A DNA stretch of 64,000 nucleotides, from the NCBI RefSeq assembly GCF_003386235.1, contig NZ_QRDZ01000033.1, forward strand, positions 49,519-113,518. The letters run 5' to 3'. Each line of letters starts with the position of its first letter. The first letter of the stretch is position 1. The translations under genes were made by a program, and so were the position numbers. The notes under the pieces were generated by a model. It did no database searches, was not told where the DNA came from, and was given only the letters and a program-made list of their open reading frames with translations. Shown piece after piece: positions 50,691 to 60,006 of the stretch. The DNA comes from Cohnella phaseoli. GTDB lineage: Bacteria; Bacillota; Bacilli; Paenibacillales; Paenibacillaceae.

Positions 50691-51866
50691 ATGAACAAAG
50701 AGAAATATATCGCCGGTCTGATTGCGGCGACCCTGCTGTCAGTTGGCATTTTGTCCGGATGTAATGCAGAGCGGAAGGGCGACACAGCAGAGGTACGCAT
50801 CAGCCCGGGGACAACTGACCAACCTGGCTCCGGGACGGGAGGAGGAAAACGCGAACTGACTGTAGTCAAAGAGAGCAAGCCGCCTGCCGAACAGGGAATT
50901 GCGGTGCAGCGAATCCACCGGGTGGATGCCGCAAATATCGAGAAATGGCTCTCGGACAATGAACTGGAGATCCAGGTCACCACAATGGAGAAACAAGCTA
51001 CCGCGACGGAGGAAGCGCAATTTAGCTACCAGCGGTTCCGTGTCGATCTGGAGACCGGCGAGAGGCAAGGCATCGAGGAACCGCCAGGAGCGGCTCAGGG
51101 AGAAGTCGTCAAAACATTCTTGTCGCCGGATGGGAAATACGCCTTTATTCAGACCTGGAAGGACAAATATACGGCCGTAAACGAGATCGAAAACAGGACT
51201 ACCGGGGAGCGGCAGGAGATCGCGGTCGACAACTATATGGAAACGGGCGGCTGGCTTGATTCTGATTCCTATGTTCTCGCCGCCGGCTCGATGGAGAACC
51301 GGGGCGAAATATGGAACATATCCGTGGACGGTACTCGTGAGAAAATCGAGCTGCAGGATCCTGATGTGGAGAGCTTCACCGAATTTGCTGCGGGCAATGG
51401 GAAGATTTATTATACCGATTCCAAAAACCGCATGAAAAGCTTCACCCCCACACAATCCCGGCCAACCTCTCTTGTAGAGGATGTCTCCGCCATGAGTCTG
51501 TCGCCCGACAGTCAGCGGATTGCCGTTTCCACGACAGGGAGCGGTGGAAGGGAAGACTCGCGCCTGCTCATCTACGATACGAGCGGTCACTTACAAGGCT
51601 TGCTAATCGGCAAAGGCGACCTGCTCTCCCATCAATCGTGGTCTCCCGATTCTTCCAAGCTGGCCTTTGCCGTCTATACCGAGGATAAGGGCGGCATGAA
51701 CGGGATCTATATTTTTGATACGGTTTCCGGCAAAGTATCGCCGCTAGGGCTATCGTATTACCCGGTATATCCGCTGAGCTGGAGTCCCTCTGGCAGTAGG
51801 CTGGGCATTACCGTGGACGATAAAGAGAAGCTAATCGTTACGCATATTGTAGATTTCAAAAAATGA
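50691..51866 (+). CDS. Lipoprotein with WD40/TolB-like beta-propeller
   Basis: 391 residues. Signal with lipobox LSGC (Cys about residue 25). The rest shows propeller-like repeats of the type FLSPDGKYAFIQTWKDK, MSLSPDSQRIAVSTTG, QSWSPDSSKLAFAVYTEDKGGMNGIYIFDT and LSWSPSGSRLGITVDD, as in TolB/DPP-IV N-terminal propellers. No catalytic residues are seen. ATG at 50691 with GCGGGAGGTCCC upstream. It could be the sensory or effector partner of the two-component system just upstream; only position supports this. Confidence 0.8.
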   Translation: MNKEKYIAGLIAATLLSVGILSGCNAERKGDTAEVRISPGTTDQPGSGTGGGKRELTVVKESKPPAEQGIAVQRIHRVDAANIEKWLSDNELEIQVTTMEKQATATEEAQFSYQRFRVDLETGERQGIEEPPGAAQGEVVKTFLSPDGKYAFIQTWKDKYTAVNEIENRTTGERQEIAVDNYMETGGWLDSDSYVLAAGSMENRGEIWNISVDGTREKIELQDPDVESFTEFAAGNGKIYYTDSKNRMKSFTPTQSRPTSLVEDVSAMSLSPDSQRIAVSTTGSGGREDSRLLIYDTSGHLQGLLIGKGDLLSHQSWSPDSSKLAFAVYTEDKGGMNGIYIFDTVSGKVSPLGLSYYPVYPLSWSPSGSRLGITVDDKEKLIVTHIVDFKK

Positions 51867-51896
51867 TTTTTGTTCAGAAAAAAGGAGAGATTCGTT

Positions 51897-52592
51897 ATGA
51901 AAAAAACATTGTTGACCGCCATCGTACTGGGAATGACTGTAACCGGAGCCGCCGGGGTGTATGCCGGAAGCAAGCTGGAGAAAATCAACGCCTATCTGAA
52001 TCATGGCATTACTTTTAACGTAAACGGAGCCGATCAATCTTTGTTAGACAGCAACGGCAAAAAACTGGCGCCGATCACTTATCAGAATACGACGTATTTG
52101 CCGGTGAGGGCCATTTCCAACCTGGCCGGGATCAACGTATACTACGATGCCGCCAACCAGCGGATTCGGCTGGAAACCAAAGAGGACGCCGAAGTCCCTG
52201 CAAATCAATGGGCAACTATCCAATATAGTCAAGCGCAGATCAAAGCCATCAAAGAGGCCTATGCCCAGTTTGAATCGTTTGAGACGGCTTACGCACCGAA
52301 GCAAATGGCCCAAAACGATAGTTATGTTAAAGCGGCAGCTACAGGCGATGGAGTCAATCTGATCTTTAAGCATATGATCGTGAATGTGTCGCCGCGGGAT
52401 TACTCCGCTGGCTATGAATCCAAGGAGGTTAAGCTGTCCAACGGCGTGAGCGCGAAGTGGTATACGCCTTCCGATACGCCGATGCTGGGCTTCCAATTGG
52501 ACGACCGGACAGTGACGATCAGCTCCCCTGACGGTTCCCTCAGCAGCAGCCAAATGGAACAGGTCGCTATTAGCGTAGCTGAACTGAAATAA
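51897..52592 (+). CDS. Secreted protein with copper-amine-oxidase-like stalk domain
   Basis: 231 residues. Signal peptide (MKKTLLTAIVLGMTVTGAAGVYAGS). Residues about 30-95 contain the Gram-positive stalk domain (ITFNVNGADQSLLDSNGKKLAPITYQNTTYLPVRAISNLAGINVYYDAANQRIRL), also seen at the N-terminus of the amidase at 43648. The C-terminal half is not recognised. ATG at 51897 with AAAGGAGAG upstream, 30 bases after the lipoprotein gene, so probably one operon. Likely a wall-associated protein of unknown role. Confidence 0.8.
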   Translation: MKKTLLTAIVLGMTVTGAAGVYAGSKLEKINAYLNHGITFNVNGADQSLLDSNGKKLAPITYQNTTYLPVRAISNLAGINVYYDAANQRIRLETKEDAEVPANQWATIQYSQAQIKAIKEAYAQFESFETAYAPKQMAQNDSYVKAAATGDGVNLIFKHMIVNVSPRDYSAGYESKEVKLSNGVSAKWYTPSDTPMLGFQLDDRTVTISSPDGSLSSSQMEQVAISVAELK

Positions 52593-52657
52593 GAAATAGC
52601 ATAAGCCGACGCAATTAGAATTCTTAAGAGGCAGTTGAAAAATAGAAAGCCCGAAGG

Positions 52658-52692
52658 GCGCCTTGCTTCCGTATGCGGAGCAGGCGCTTTTC
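52658..52692 (+). terminator. Intrinsic terminator before the sugar-system operon
   Basis: GCGCCT-GCT-CCG style stem with two single-base bulges (left arm from 52658, right arm ending GGCGC at 52687) followed by TTTT. Confidence 0.7.
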
Positions 52693-52808
52693 GCCGTCCA
52701 AGTTGTGGCATTAGCCGCGGAATGCTTGCCTAACCTCGAATTCGACGACATAATAAAAAGATGCGAAGACAGGGGAGGGCGTTATCCCCAAGGAGAGGAG
52801 GGCGCGGC

Positions 52809-54428
52809 GTGTACAAAATCATGCTGGTAGACGACGAAGCGGAGGTGCGGGAAGGCATCCGCAGGCGCATCGCCTGGCACGAGCACGGCTTTGAATGTGT
52901 AAGCGATTGCGAGAATGGCATGGATGCGCTCGAGGCGGCGGAGCAGCTTAGACCCGACGTGGTGCTGACCGATATCAATATGCCGTTTATGGACGGTCTG
53001 GAATTGACGCGTCAGCTGTCCGAGCGTCTCCCGTGGACGAAGGTGGTCATCTTGACCGGATACGACGATTTCGATTACGCCCAGCAAGCGGTGAAGCTGC
53101 GCGTGAACGACTTTATTTTGAAACCGATTACAGCCGAAGAGCTGATCCGCGTTCTGGAGAGCGTCAAGCGGGAGCTGGACGAAGAGAGGGACCGGCTCGA
53201 AAATCTCGTGCGGCTGGAACGCCAGCTGCGGGAAAGCCTGCCCGCCCTTAAGGAGCGTTTTCTGGAAAGGATGGTCGGCACCTCGATCGGCGTAGGCGAG
53301 ATGAAGCAGCGAATGGCTTACTTCGGTCTGAATCTGCCCGGTCCCGAATATGTGGTTCTGGCAGCAGACGCGGATCATTTCGGCGAGGCGGCCCCTGAAG
53401 CCGATCGGGAGCTGCTGCGCTTCGCGCTGCACAACATCGTGCAGGAGATCGCCGCCCGGGAGCCGGCGTCGGCCGAGTTCCGCAGCCGGGAGGAGAAGGT
53501 CGTGTGTATTCTGTCCGGAGGCTCGGACATCCGCCTGTTCGATCGGGCGCAGGCGCTGGCGGAGGAAATCCGGCGATCGGTGGAGACGTATTTGCGTTTT
53601 ACGGTCACGGTCGGCATCGGCCTCCCCGTCTTCGGCCTGGCCGATCTCCGCCAGTCGTATCGCTCCGCCGTCGCGGCTCTGGACTACCGCGTGCTGCTCG
53701 GGACGAATCGGGTGATTAGCATTACGGACGTCGAAACCCGCCGTCGTCTGTCCGCAGAGACGACGGGAGATTGGGAGAAACGGCTCGTCGTCGGCATTAA
53801 AACAGGCTCCAGGGAGGAGGCGGACCAGGCGGTCGCCGCGATCGTCTCCGGATTGAAGGAGGCCGCTCCTTCCATCGAGCAGGTCTATATCCGCATTCAG
53901 AAGCTGATCGTCTCTTTGCTTAACGCGCTGGAGGAGCCGGGCGGAGGAGCAAGTCCGTTCGGGGAAGCCGTCAATCCGATCACGGAGGTCTACCGCTTCA
54001 AGACGCTGGAAGAAATCGAGATCTGGCTCAAGGAGCTGTGCAGGGATTCGATCAGGATGCTTGCCGAGAAGCGCAGCGATATGGCCCGCGATCTGATGGT
54101 CAAAGCCGAAGCGCATATCCGGGACAACTTCTCCGATCCGAATCTGTCCCTGAAGGCGGTGTGCGAGATCGTCCATATGAGCAACAGTTATTTCAGCGCT
54201 TTGTTCAAAGCGAGGACGGGGAAGACGTTCGTCGAATTTCTGACTTGTCAGCGGGTCGAGAAAGCGAAGGAGCTGCTCGCGTCCACCGATCTGAAGAGCT
54301 ACGAGATCGCCGCGGCGGTCGGCTATGCCGATCCGCATTATTTCAGCGTGCTCTTCAAGAAAGCGACCGGGGACACGCCCACCGAATACCGCCAGAAGGC
54401 GGCGGTTGACCGGGAGAGGGCGACATGA
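52809..54428 (+). CDS. YesN-type AraC-family response regulator
   Basis: 539 residues. N-terminal receiver domain with phospho-acceptor D55 (VVLTDINMPFMDG) and the K of LKPI. A long middle region (about 130-430) is typical for YesN proteins. The C-terminal AraC/XylS double helix-turn-helix starts near 440 (DNFSDPNLSLKAVCEIVHMSNSYFSALFKARTGKTFVEFL...IAAAVGYADPHYFSVLFKKATGDTPTEYRQ). GTG at 52809 is chosen because GGAGAGGAGGG precedes it. First gene of a regulator-kinase-binding protein trio; it probably activates the ABC transporter genes downstream. Confidence 0.9.
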   Translation: MYKIMLVDDEAEVREGIRRRIAWHEHGFECVSDCENGMDALEAAEQLRPDVVLTDINMPFMDGLELTRQLSERLPWTKVVILTGYDDFDYAQQAVKLRVNDFILKPITAEELIRVLESVKRELDEERDRLENLVRLERQLRESLPALKERFLERMVGTSIGVGEMKQRMAYFGLNLPGPEYVVLAADADHFGEAAPEADRELLRFALHNIVQEIAAREPASAEFRSREEKVVCILSGGSDIRLFDRAQALAEEIRRSVETYLRFTVTVGIGLPVFGLADLRQSYRSAVAALDYRVLLGTNRVISITDVETRRRLSAETTGDWEKRLVVGIKTGSREEADQAVAAIVSGLKEAAPSIEQVYIRIQKLIVSLLNALEEPGGGASPFGEAVNPITEVYRFKTLEEIEIWLKELCRDSIRMLAEKRSDMARDLMVKAEAHIRDNFSDPNLSLKAVCEIVHMSNSYFSALFKARTGKTFVEFLTCQRVEKAKELLASTDLKSYEIAAAVGYADPHYFSVLFKKATGDTPTEYRQKAAVDRERAT

Positions 54429-56203
54429 ACCTGTTTCGCTTCCGCACGATCCAATCCAACATCGCCGCGGCGCTCGCTTTACTGATCGTCATTCTCGCTC
54501 TGGTCATGGGCTTCAGCGCCTATCGCTTGTCCACGTCCGCCGTCCAGCGGACCGCCCAGGATTTTACGGCCGAGCTGATCAAGCAGGTCAACAGCAACAT
54601 CCAGTCTTACGTCAACAATATGGAAAATATTTCGCTGCTAGCGCTGAATCACCGGGGCTTGAGCGGCTACCTGAGCGGAGTGAATGACGACGACGCCGCG
54701 GTAACGGACTTTCTGAAGACGATCATGCTGTCGCGGAAGGACATCGCCTCTATCGGCGTATTCGGCTATAACGGCCGCTTCGTCTCCGACGGCGGAAGCG
54801 GGAACTTGAATCCTTACGTGGACGTGAAGGAGCAAAGCTGGTACAGCGAGGCGAAGGAGGGACGCGGCAAGGTGTTCATTTCCCCCTCGCACGTGCAGCC
54901 CGTATTCAAGGAGGATTACCGGTGGGTCGTCTCGCTTAGCCGGGAGATCCGCAGCCCGGACAATACGAAAGGGCTCGGAATTTTGCTGGTCGATCTCAAC
55001 TTCAGCGTCATCAACGATATTTTGAACGGAATCGAGTTGGGCAAGCGGGGGTACGTGTACATCATCGACCGGAGCGGTCGCGTCGTCTACCATCCGCAGC
55101 AGCAGCTGCTGTACAGCAACCTCAAGACGGAGAAGATCGAGGAGGCGCTGGCTCTCGACAACGGCAGCTTCATTACGAACGAAGGCGGCCAGAGCCGCAT
55201 CTATACGGTGCAGGATTCCGGCTTCGGCTGGAAAATCGTCGGCGTGTCCTACGTCAGCGAGCTGGTCAACAACAAAGGCGAAATGCAGACGTCGTTCTTC
55301 ATCCTTGGCGGAATCAGCCTGGTCGTGGCGCTGCTTCTGTACTTTCTGCTGTCGCGCAACCTGACCCGACCGATCCATCAGATGCAGAAGCATATGAGCG
55401 AGGTGGAAAAAGGCAACTTCGACATTCAGGTGCCGGTCGATTCGACGCGCGAGATCGGGATGCTGGACCGCGCCTTTAACCTGATGGTCGTGCGCATTCG
55501 CGAGCTGATGGCCCAGGTGGTCAAAGAGCAGGAATTCAAGCGGAAGAGCGAGCTGAACGCGCTGCAAGCGCAGATCAATCCGCATTTTCTGTACAACACG
55601 CTCGATTCGATCGTCTGGATGGCGGAGAACGACAAGTCGGCGGAAGTCGTTCGAATGACTTCGGCGCTGGCTCGATTGTTCCGCGCTTCGATCAGCAAAG
55701 GCTCCGAGTTGGTGCCGGTCCGCAACGAAGTCGAGCATATCAGCAACTACTTGACGATTCAGAAGATGCGTTACCGCGACAAGCTCGATTTCTGTATCGA
55801 CGTGGACGACGCGATCAAAGGCAACCTGACCTTGAAGGTACTGCTGCAGCCGCTGGTCGAAAACGCGATTTACCACGGCATCAAAAACAAGTACGGAACG
55901 GGCACGATCCGGATAACGGGAGAGCGGGAAGGGGAGACGATTGTACTGCGGGTGAACGACAACGGCGTGGGCATGGACGAGGAGACGCGCAAATCGCTGC
56001 TGAGCCCCGCGACCGACGCCAAACAAGGCAAGGGCGTAGGACTGATGAATGTGCACGAGCGCATTCGGCTTTATTTCGGCAAGATCTACGGTTTGACGAT
56101 CGACAGCGAACCCGACGAGGGCACGACGGTGACGGTGAAGTTTCCGGTGCTCGACAAGCCGGCCGGTAGCGCGGAGTCGTCCGGGAAGGAGAGGGGATCG
56201 TAA
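54425..56203 (+). CDS. YesM/LytS-type sensor histidine kinase
   Basis: 592 residues. Two membrane segments (IAAALALLIVILALVMGFSAY, about 15-35; FFILGGISLVVALLLYFLL, about 290-308) bracket a Cache-like extracytoplasmic domain (typical VDLNFSVINDILNGIELGKRGYVYIIDRSGRVVYHP). HAMP, then His_kinase motif NPHFLYNTLDSIVWMAE and ATPase blocks LLQPLVENAIYHGI, DNGVGMD and GVGLMNVHERIRLYFG. This family transmits the state of a sugar-binding protein to a YesN regulator. It overlaps the regulator by 4 bases and the next gene by 1. Confidence 0.92.
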   Translation: MNLFRFRTIQSNIAAALALLIVILALVMGFSAYRLSTSAVQRTAQDFTAELIKQVNSNIQSYVNNMENISLLALNHRGLSGYLSGVNDDDAAVTDFLKTIMLSRKDIASIGVFGYNGRFVSDGGSGNLNPYVDVKEQSWYSEAKEGRGKVFISPSHVQPVFKEDYRWVVSLSREIRSPDNTKGLGILLVDLNFSVINDILNGIELGKRGYVYIIDRSGRVVYHPQQQLLYSNLKTEKIEEALALDNGSFITNEGGQSRIYTVQDSGFGWKIVGVSYVSELVNNKGEMQTSFFILGGISLVVALLLYFLLSRNLTRPIHQMQKHMSEVEKGNFDIQVPVDSTREIGMLDRAFNLMVVRIRELMAQVVKEQEFKRKSELNALQAQINPHFLYNTLDSIVWMAENDKSAEVVRMTSALARLFRASISKGSELVPVRNEVEHISNYLTIQKMRYRDKLDFCIDVDDAIKGNLTLKVLLQPLVENAIYHGIKNKYGTGTIRITGEREGETIVLRVNDNGVGMDEETRKSLLSPATDAKQGKGVGLMNVHERIRLYFGKIYGLTIDSEPDEGTTVTVKFPVLDKPAGSAESSGKERGS

Positions 56204-57195
56204 TGGCCAGACGAAGCGATACGAAGCGATTGCTGACGTTCGTGCTGGCGGTGCTCGCCGTTACGCTGGCTGGAAGCTACGGCCTGGCCGCGCTGCGCGG
56301 AAACGAGGCCGACAAGCCGCTGAACGTCACCGTTGTCATCAAATCGGTGTCCAAGGAGATGGAGTTCTGGCAGGTGCTGTCCGAAGGCGTTCATGCTGCG
56401 GCCAAGGAATTCGGCGTCAACGCCCGCGTCGTCGGCCCCCAGAGGGAGACGGATATCGACGTCCAGATCGACATGCTGCGGCAGGTCGTGCGGGAGAAGC
56501 CGGACGTCATTCTGCTCGCCGCGGCCGATTATAACCGGCTGGCGCCGCTCGCCGATGAGATCGACAAGGCGGGCATCCCGCTCATCACGATCGACTCCGG
56601 GGTGAACAGCGAAGTTCCCCGAGGCTTTATCGCGACCGACAACGTGGAGGCCGGGAAGAAGGCGGCGAGGAAGCTGGCCGAGCTGCTCGAGGGGCCGTCG
56701 CAAATCGCCGTCATCAGCTACGTGAAGGAGACGGCCACGCAGATCGAGAGGGAGCGGGGCGTCCGGGAGGTGTTGGAGCCGGACGGCCGCTTCGAGATCG
56801 TCGGCACTTACTACAGCAACGGGGACGAGAACATCGCTTACGAGACGACGAAGGAGCTGCTGCGCGAATATCCGGATCTGAAAGGAGTTGTCGGCCTGAA
56901 CGAGCCTTCCTCCGTAGGCGCGGGCCGGGCGATCAAGGATATGGGGCGCGGCGGCGAAGTTCTGCTGGTCGGTTTTGACAGCTCGGTCGACGAAGTCCGC
57001 CTGCTGGAGGAGGGCGTCATCCAGGCGACTGTCGTCCAGCGCCCGTTCAACATGGGCTATCTCGGCGTCAAAACGGCGGTCGATCTGAGCGCCGGCCGGA
57101 AGGCGCCGGCCTCCACAGACACCGGCTCGATCGTCATTACGAAGGCGAATATGTACGAAGAGGAGAACCAGCAGCTCGTATTCCCTTTTAAATAA
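56203..57195 (+). CDS. Membrane-anchored sugar-binding protein, probable co-sensor
   Basis: 330 residues, periplasmic-binding-protein type I fold (LNVTVVIKSVSKEMEFWQVLSEGVHAAAKEFGVNARVVGP; GVVGLNEPSSVGAGRAI; VLLVGFDSSVDEVRLLEEGVIQATVVQRPFNMGYLGV). The N-terminus has an uncleaved-looking anchor (LLTFVLAVLAVTLAGSYGLAAL) and no lipobox Cys, unlike the transporter's own binding protein at 60007. With the kinase and regulator it fits the three-component layout known for XylFII-LytS-YesN sugar sensing. The start codon overlaps the kinase stop. A terminator follows. Confidence 0.85.
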   Translation: MARRSDTKRLLTFVLAVLAVTLAGSYGLAALRGNEADKPLNVTVVIKSVSKEMEFWQVLSEGVHAAAKEFGVNARVVGPQRETDIDVQIDMLRQVVREKPDVILLAAADYNRLAPLADEIDKAGIPLITIDSGVNSEVPRGFIATDNVEAGKKAARKLAELLEGPSQIAVISYVKETATQIERERGVREVLEPDGRFEIVGTYYSNGDENIAYETTKELLREYPDLKGVVGLNEPSSVGAGRAIKDMGRGGEVLLVGFDSSVDEVRLLEEGVIQATVVQRPFNMGYLGVKTAVDLSAGRKAPASTDTGSIVITKANMYEEENQQLVFPFK

Positions 57196-57209
57196 AATCG
57201 ATTTTGCGC

Positions 57210-57268
57210 AACCGTTCCCGGCAACGGCGGCTACTTGGCCGCGGTTTGCCGGAGAACGGTTTTTTTGG
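57210..57268 (+). terminator. Intrinsic terminator after the sensor operon
   Basis: AACCGTTC-CCGGCAA pairs with TTGCCGG-AGAACGGTT across a G/C-rich loop, followed by a T run. Confidence 0.85.
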
Positions 57269-57326
57269 CATGTCCGGAGATCGTCAGAGATTTTTCAACT
57301 AGGCCAAGAGATTATTCCATTTCGTC

Positions 57327-57340
57327 TGTAAGCGTTTAAC
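57327..57340 (+). promoter_or_regulatory. Possible cre (CcpA) site upstream of the ABC transporter
   Basis: TGTAAGCGTTTAAC matches the cre half TGNAANCG and most of the rest, with the final CA replaced by AC. It lies 58 bases before the transporter start, where carbon catabolite repression would be expected. Confidence 0.4.
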
Positions 57341-57397
57341 TCTACAATTCGGATAGACAGCAAAGCCGCCGCAAGGCAAGTCAGAAGGGGTGAGAGG

Positions 57398-58900
57398 ATG
57401 AGCGAGCCATTGCTCCGCATGGAAGGCATCGACAAGTCGTTTCCCGGCGTTCAAGCGCTGCAGCAGGCGCAATTCGAGCTGCTTGCGGGCGAGGTGCACG
57501 CGCTGATGGGAGAGAACGGCGCGGGCAAGTCGACGCTGATGAAGGTGCTGACCGGCGTGTACAGGAAAGATGCCGGAACGGTCCGCTATCAGGGGAAGGA
57601 AGTGGAGTTTTCCCATACGAAGGCGGCGCAGGACGCCGGCATCAGCATCATTCATCAGGAATTGAATCTGGCGCCGGATCTGACCGTGGCCCAGAACATT
57701 TATATCGGCCGAGAGCCGAGAATGAAGGGCTTCCCGTTGTTCATCGACGAGAAGAAGCTCAACGAGCAGGTGCGAGTGTTGCTGAAGAAAATGAACCTGC
57801 ACCTCGAGCCGGACACTCCCGTTGCCGATCTGACCGTAGCCAAGCAGCAAATGGTGGAGATCGCCAAGGCGCTGTCGTTTAACGCCAAAGCGCTTGTCAT
57901 GGACGAACCGACGGCGGCGCTCAGCGACAGCGAAATCGCCGACCTGTTCCGGATCATCGGCGAGCTGAAGGCAAGCGGCGTCGGGATCGTCTACATCTCC
58001 CACCGGATGGACGAGATTAAGCGGATTACCGACCGCGTGACAGTCATGCGCGACGGCGCTTACATCGATACGGTCCGTACGGACGAGGTGACGATCGACC
58101 GGATCATCTCGATGATGGTCGGGCGCGCCGTCTATCAGGAATCCCGCGCCAAGGCTTCGACGTACGGGGAAACGGCTCTTGAGGTGAGCGGGCTGAACCG
58201 CGGCCGGGCGCTCAAAAATATCGGGTTTGCCGTGCGCAAAGGAGAGATTCTCGGCTTCGCGGGTCTGGTCGGAGCGGGAAGGACGGAGCTGGCCCGGGCG
58301 ATCTTCGGGGCGGACCCGATCGATTCGGGAGAGGTGCGCGTCCATGACCGCCAGGTTCGTATCCGAAGCCCGTACGATGCGGTTCGGGCCGGGATCGGCT
58401 ACTTGTCCGAGGATCGCAAGCGATTCGGGCTCCTCGTCGACATGGACGTGAAGACGAACGTCGCCGTCGCCAGCCTGCGCGGCTTTACGCGGCTCGGAGG
58501 CTGGATGAAGGCGGGAGCGGTCGCTGAAGTCGCCGAGTCCGTCGTGGATAAGCTGAAGGTCAAGACGCCGGGTATCGATCAGGAGGTCAAATTTTTGTCC
58601 GGCGGCAATCAGCAGAAGGTCGTCATCGGCAAATGGTTGACCCGCGACTGCGACATCCTCATTTTCGACGAACCGACCCGGGGCATCGACGTAGGCGCCA
58701 AGAGCGAAATCTACAAGCTGCTGGAGGAGCTGGCCGGCCAAGGGAAGGCAATTATTATGATCTCCTCGGAGCTTCCGGAAATATTGCGGATGAGTCATCG
58801 CATCGTCGTCATGTGCGAGGGCCGGATTACCGGAGAGCTTTCCCGCGAGGAAGCGACGCAAGAGAAAATCATGAGCCTGGCCACCGCTCGAATGGCCTGA
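57398..58900 (+). CDS. Sugar ABC transporter ATP-binding protein, RbsA/MglA type
   Basis: 500 residues with two fused ATPase domains, as in ribose, galactose, xylose and inositol importers. First domain: Walker A GENGAGKST, Walker B ALVMDEPTAAL. Second domain: degenerate Walker A GLVGAGRTE, signature LSGGNQQKV, Walker B LIFDEPTRGIDVGAKSEIY. This asymmetry is normal in the family. It energises uptake with the permease and lipoprotein encoded after it. ATG at 57398 with AGAAGGGGTGAG upstream. The substrate cannot be read from the ATPase. Confidence 0.93.
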   Translation: MSEPLLRMEGIDKSFPGVQALQQAQFELLAGEVHALMGENGAGKSTLMKVLTGVYRKDAGTVRYQGKEVEFSHTKAAQDAGISIIHQELNLAPDLTVAQNIYIGREPRMKGFPLFIDEKKLNEQVRVLLKKMNLHLEPDTPVADLTVAKQQMVEIAKALSFNAKALVMDEPTAALSDSEIADLFRIIGELKASGVGIVYISHRMDEIKRITDRVTVMRDGAYIDTVRTDEVTIDRIISMMVGRAVYQESRAKASTYGETALEVSGLNRGRALKNIGFAVRKGEILGFAGLVGAGRTELARAIFGADPIDSGEVRVHDRQVRIRSPYDAVRAGIGYLSEDRKRFGLLVDMDVKTNVAVASLRGFTRLGGWMKAGAVAEVAESVVDKLKVKTPGIDQEVKFLSGGNQQKVVIGKWLTRDCDILIFDEPTRGIDVGAKSEIYKLLEELAGQGKAIIMISSELPEILRMSHRIVVMCEGRITGELSREEATQEKIMSLATARMA

Positions 58901-58931
58901 ATCAAGCAATCGAAAGGGGAGAGAGCTTCAT

Positions 58932-59921
58932 ATGCAACCCGCAGAAGCGAAAAAGACGCTTAAGCTAGGCTCGGGCATGCTGCAGCAGCTGCTGGCGTTT
59001 ACGAGTCTGATCGTTCTTATACTGGTGTTTTCGTTTGCATCGGAGAACTTCTTCCAGTTTTCCAACATTGTCGGCATTCTACTCTCTACGGCGGTCATCG
59101 GCGTGCTGGCGCTCGGCTCGACCTTCGTCATTATTACCGGAGGCATCGACTTATCCGTCGGTACGGTGATGACGTTGAGCGCGGTCATGACCGGGGTGTT
59201 CATCACCTTCTGGGATTTTCCCGTATGGCTGGGCGTCGTCGGGGGCGTGCTAACCGGCGCGCTATGCGGCTTCCTGTCCGGGACGCTCGTGGCGAAGCTG
59301 AAAATTATGCCCTTCATCGCGACGCTGGCCGTCATGATGATCGCCAAAGGGCTGGCGCTCGTTATCTCCGGAACGAAGCCGATCTATTTCAACGACGATC
59401 CGGTATTCCGCAAAATTGCTCAGGGCTCATTGCTCGGCGATCTCATTCCGGGCTTCACCATTCCGAACGCGGTGTTGATCTTCTTCTTGGCGGCGATTGT
59501 TGCCGGCATCATTTTGTCCCGCACGATCGTCGGGCGCTACAACTTCGCGCTGGGCAGCAACGAGGAAGCGACGCGGTTGTCCGGAGTCAACGTGAACTTC
59601 TGGAAAATCGTCATCTACACGATTACCGGTCTGTTCACCGGTCTTGCCGGCGTGCTGATCGCCTCCCGTCTCAACTCCGCCCAGCCGGCGCTGGGAGCGG
59701 GCTACGAGCTCGAAGCGATTGCGGCGGTCGTCATCGGAGGCACCTCGCTGAGCGGGGGCAAAGGCACGATCGTCGGCACCGTCATCGGCGCATTGATCAT
59801 GAGCGTATTGACGAACGGTCTGAGAATTTTGTCCGTGCCGCAGGAGTGGCAGACTGTCGTCGTCGGCCTGGTCATATTGCTGGCGGTGTACACGGACATG
59901 CTGCGCAGACGAAAAAGATGA
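58932..59921 (+). CDS. Sugar ABC transporter permease, RbsC type
   Basis: 329 residues with eight to ten membrane segments and the family motifs STFVIITGGIDLSVGTVMTLSAV and GSNEEATRLSGVNVNFWKIVIYTITGLFTGLAGVLIASRLNSAQPALGAGYELEAIAAVVIGGTSLSGGKGTI. It forms the membrane channel with the RbsA-type ATPase before it. ATG at 58932 has GAAAGGGGAGAG upstream; the spacing to the ATPase gene is 31 bases. Confidence 0.93.
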   Translation: MQPAEAKKTLKLGSGMLQQLLAFTSLIVLILVFSFASENFFQFSNIVGILLSTAVIGVLALGSTFVIITGGIDLSVGTVMTLSAVMTGVFITFWDFPVWLGVVGGVLTGALCGFLSGTLVAKLKIMPFIATLAVMMIAKGLALVISGTKPIYFNDDPVFRKIAQGSLLGDLIPGFTIPNAVLIFFLAAIVAGIILSRTIVGRYNFALGSNEEATRLSGVNVNFWKIVIYTITGLFTGLAGVLIASRLNSAQPALGAGYELEAIAAVVIGGTSLSGGKGTIVGTVIGALIMSVLTNGLRILSVPQEWQTVVVGLVILLAVYTDMLRRRKR

Positions 59922-60006
59922 CCATTGACAGCGGTAGGCACTCCGCGGCTTCGGCCCGGAGTTTCCATACAACCATTTCATGAGGAAAAAGGGGAGAACT
60001 CCGGTT

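Noticed and set aside
57299..58909. 536-codon minus-strand open frame opposite the ABC ATPase gene
   Set aside because: A shadow of a GC-rich gene: no start signals, no domain, while the plus-strand frame has all ATPase motifs. The same applies to the long minus frames at 52782-54338 and 54638-56056.
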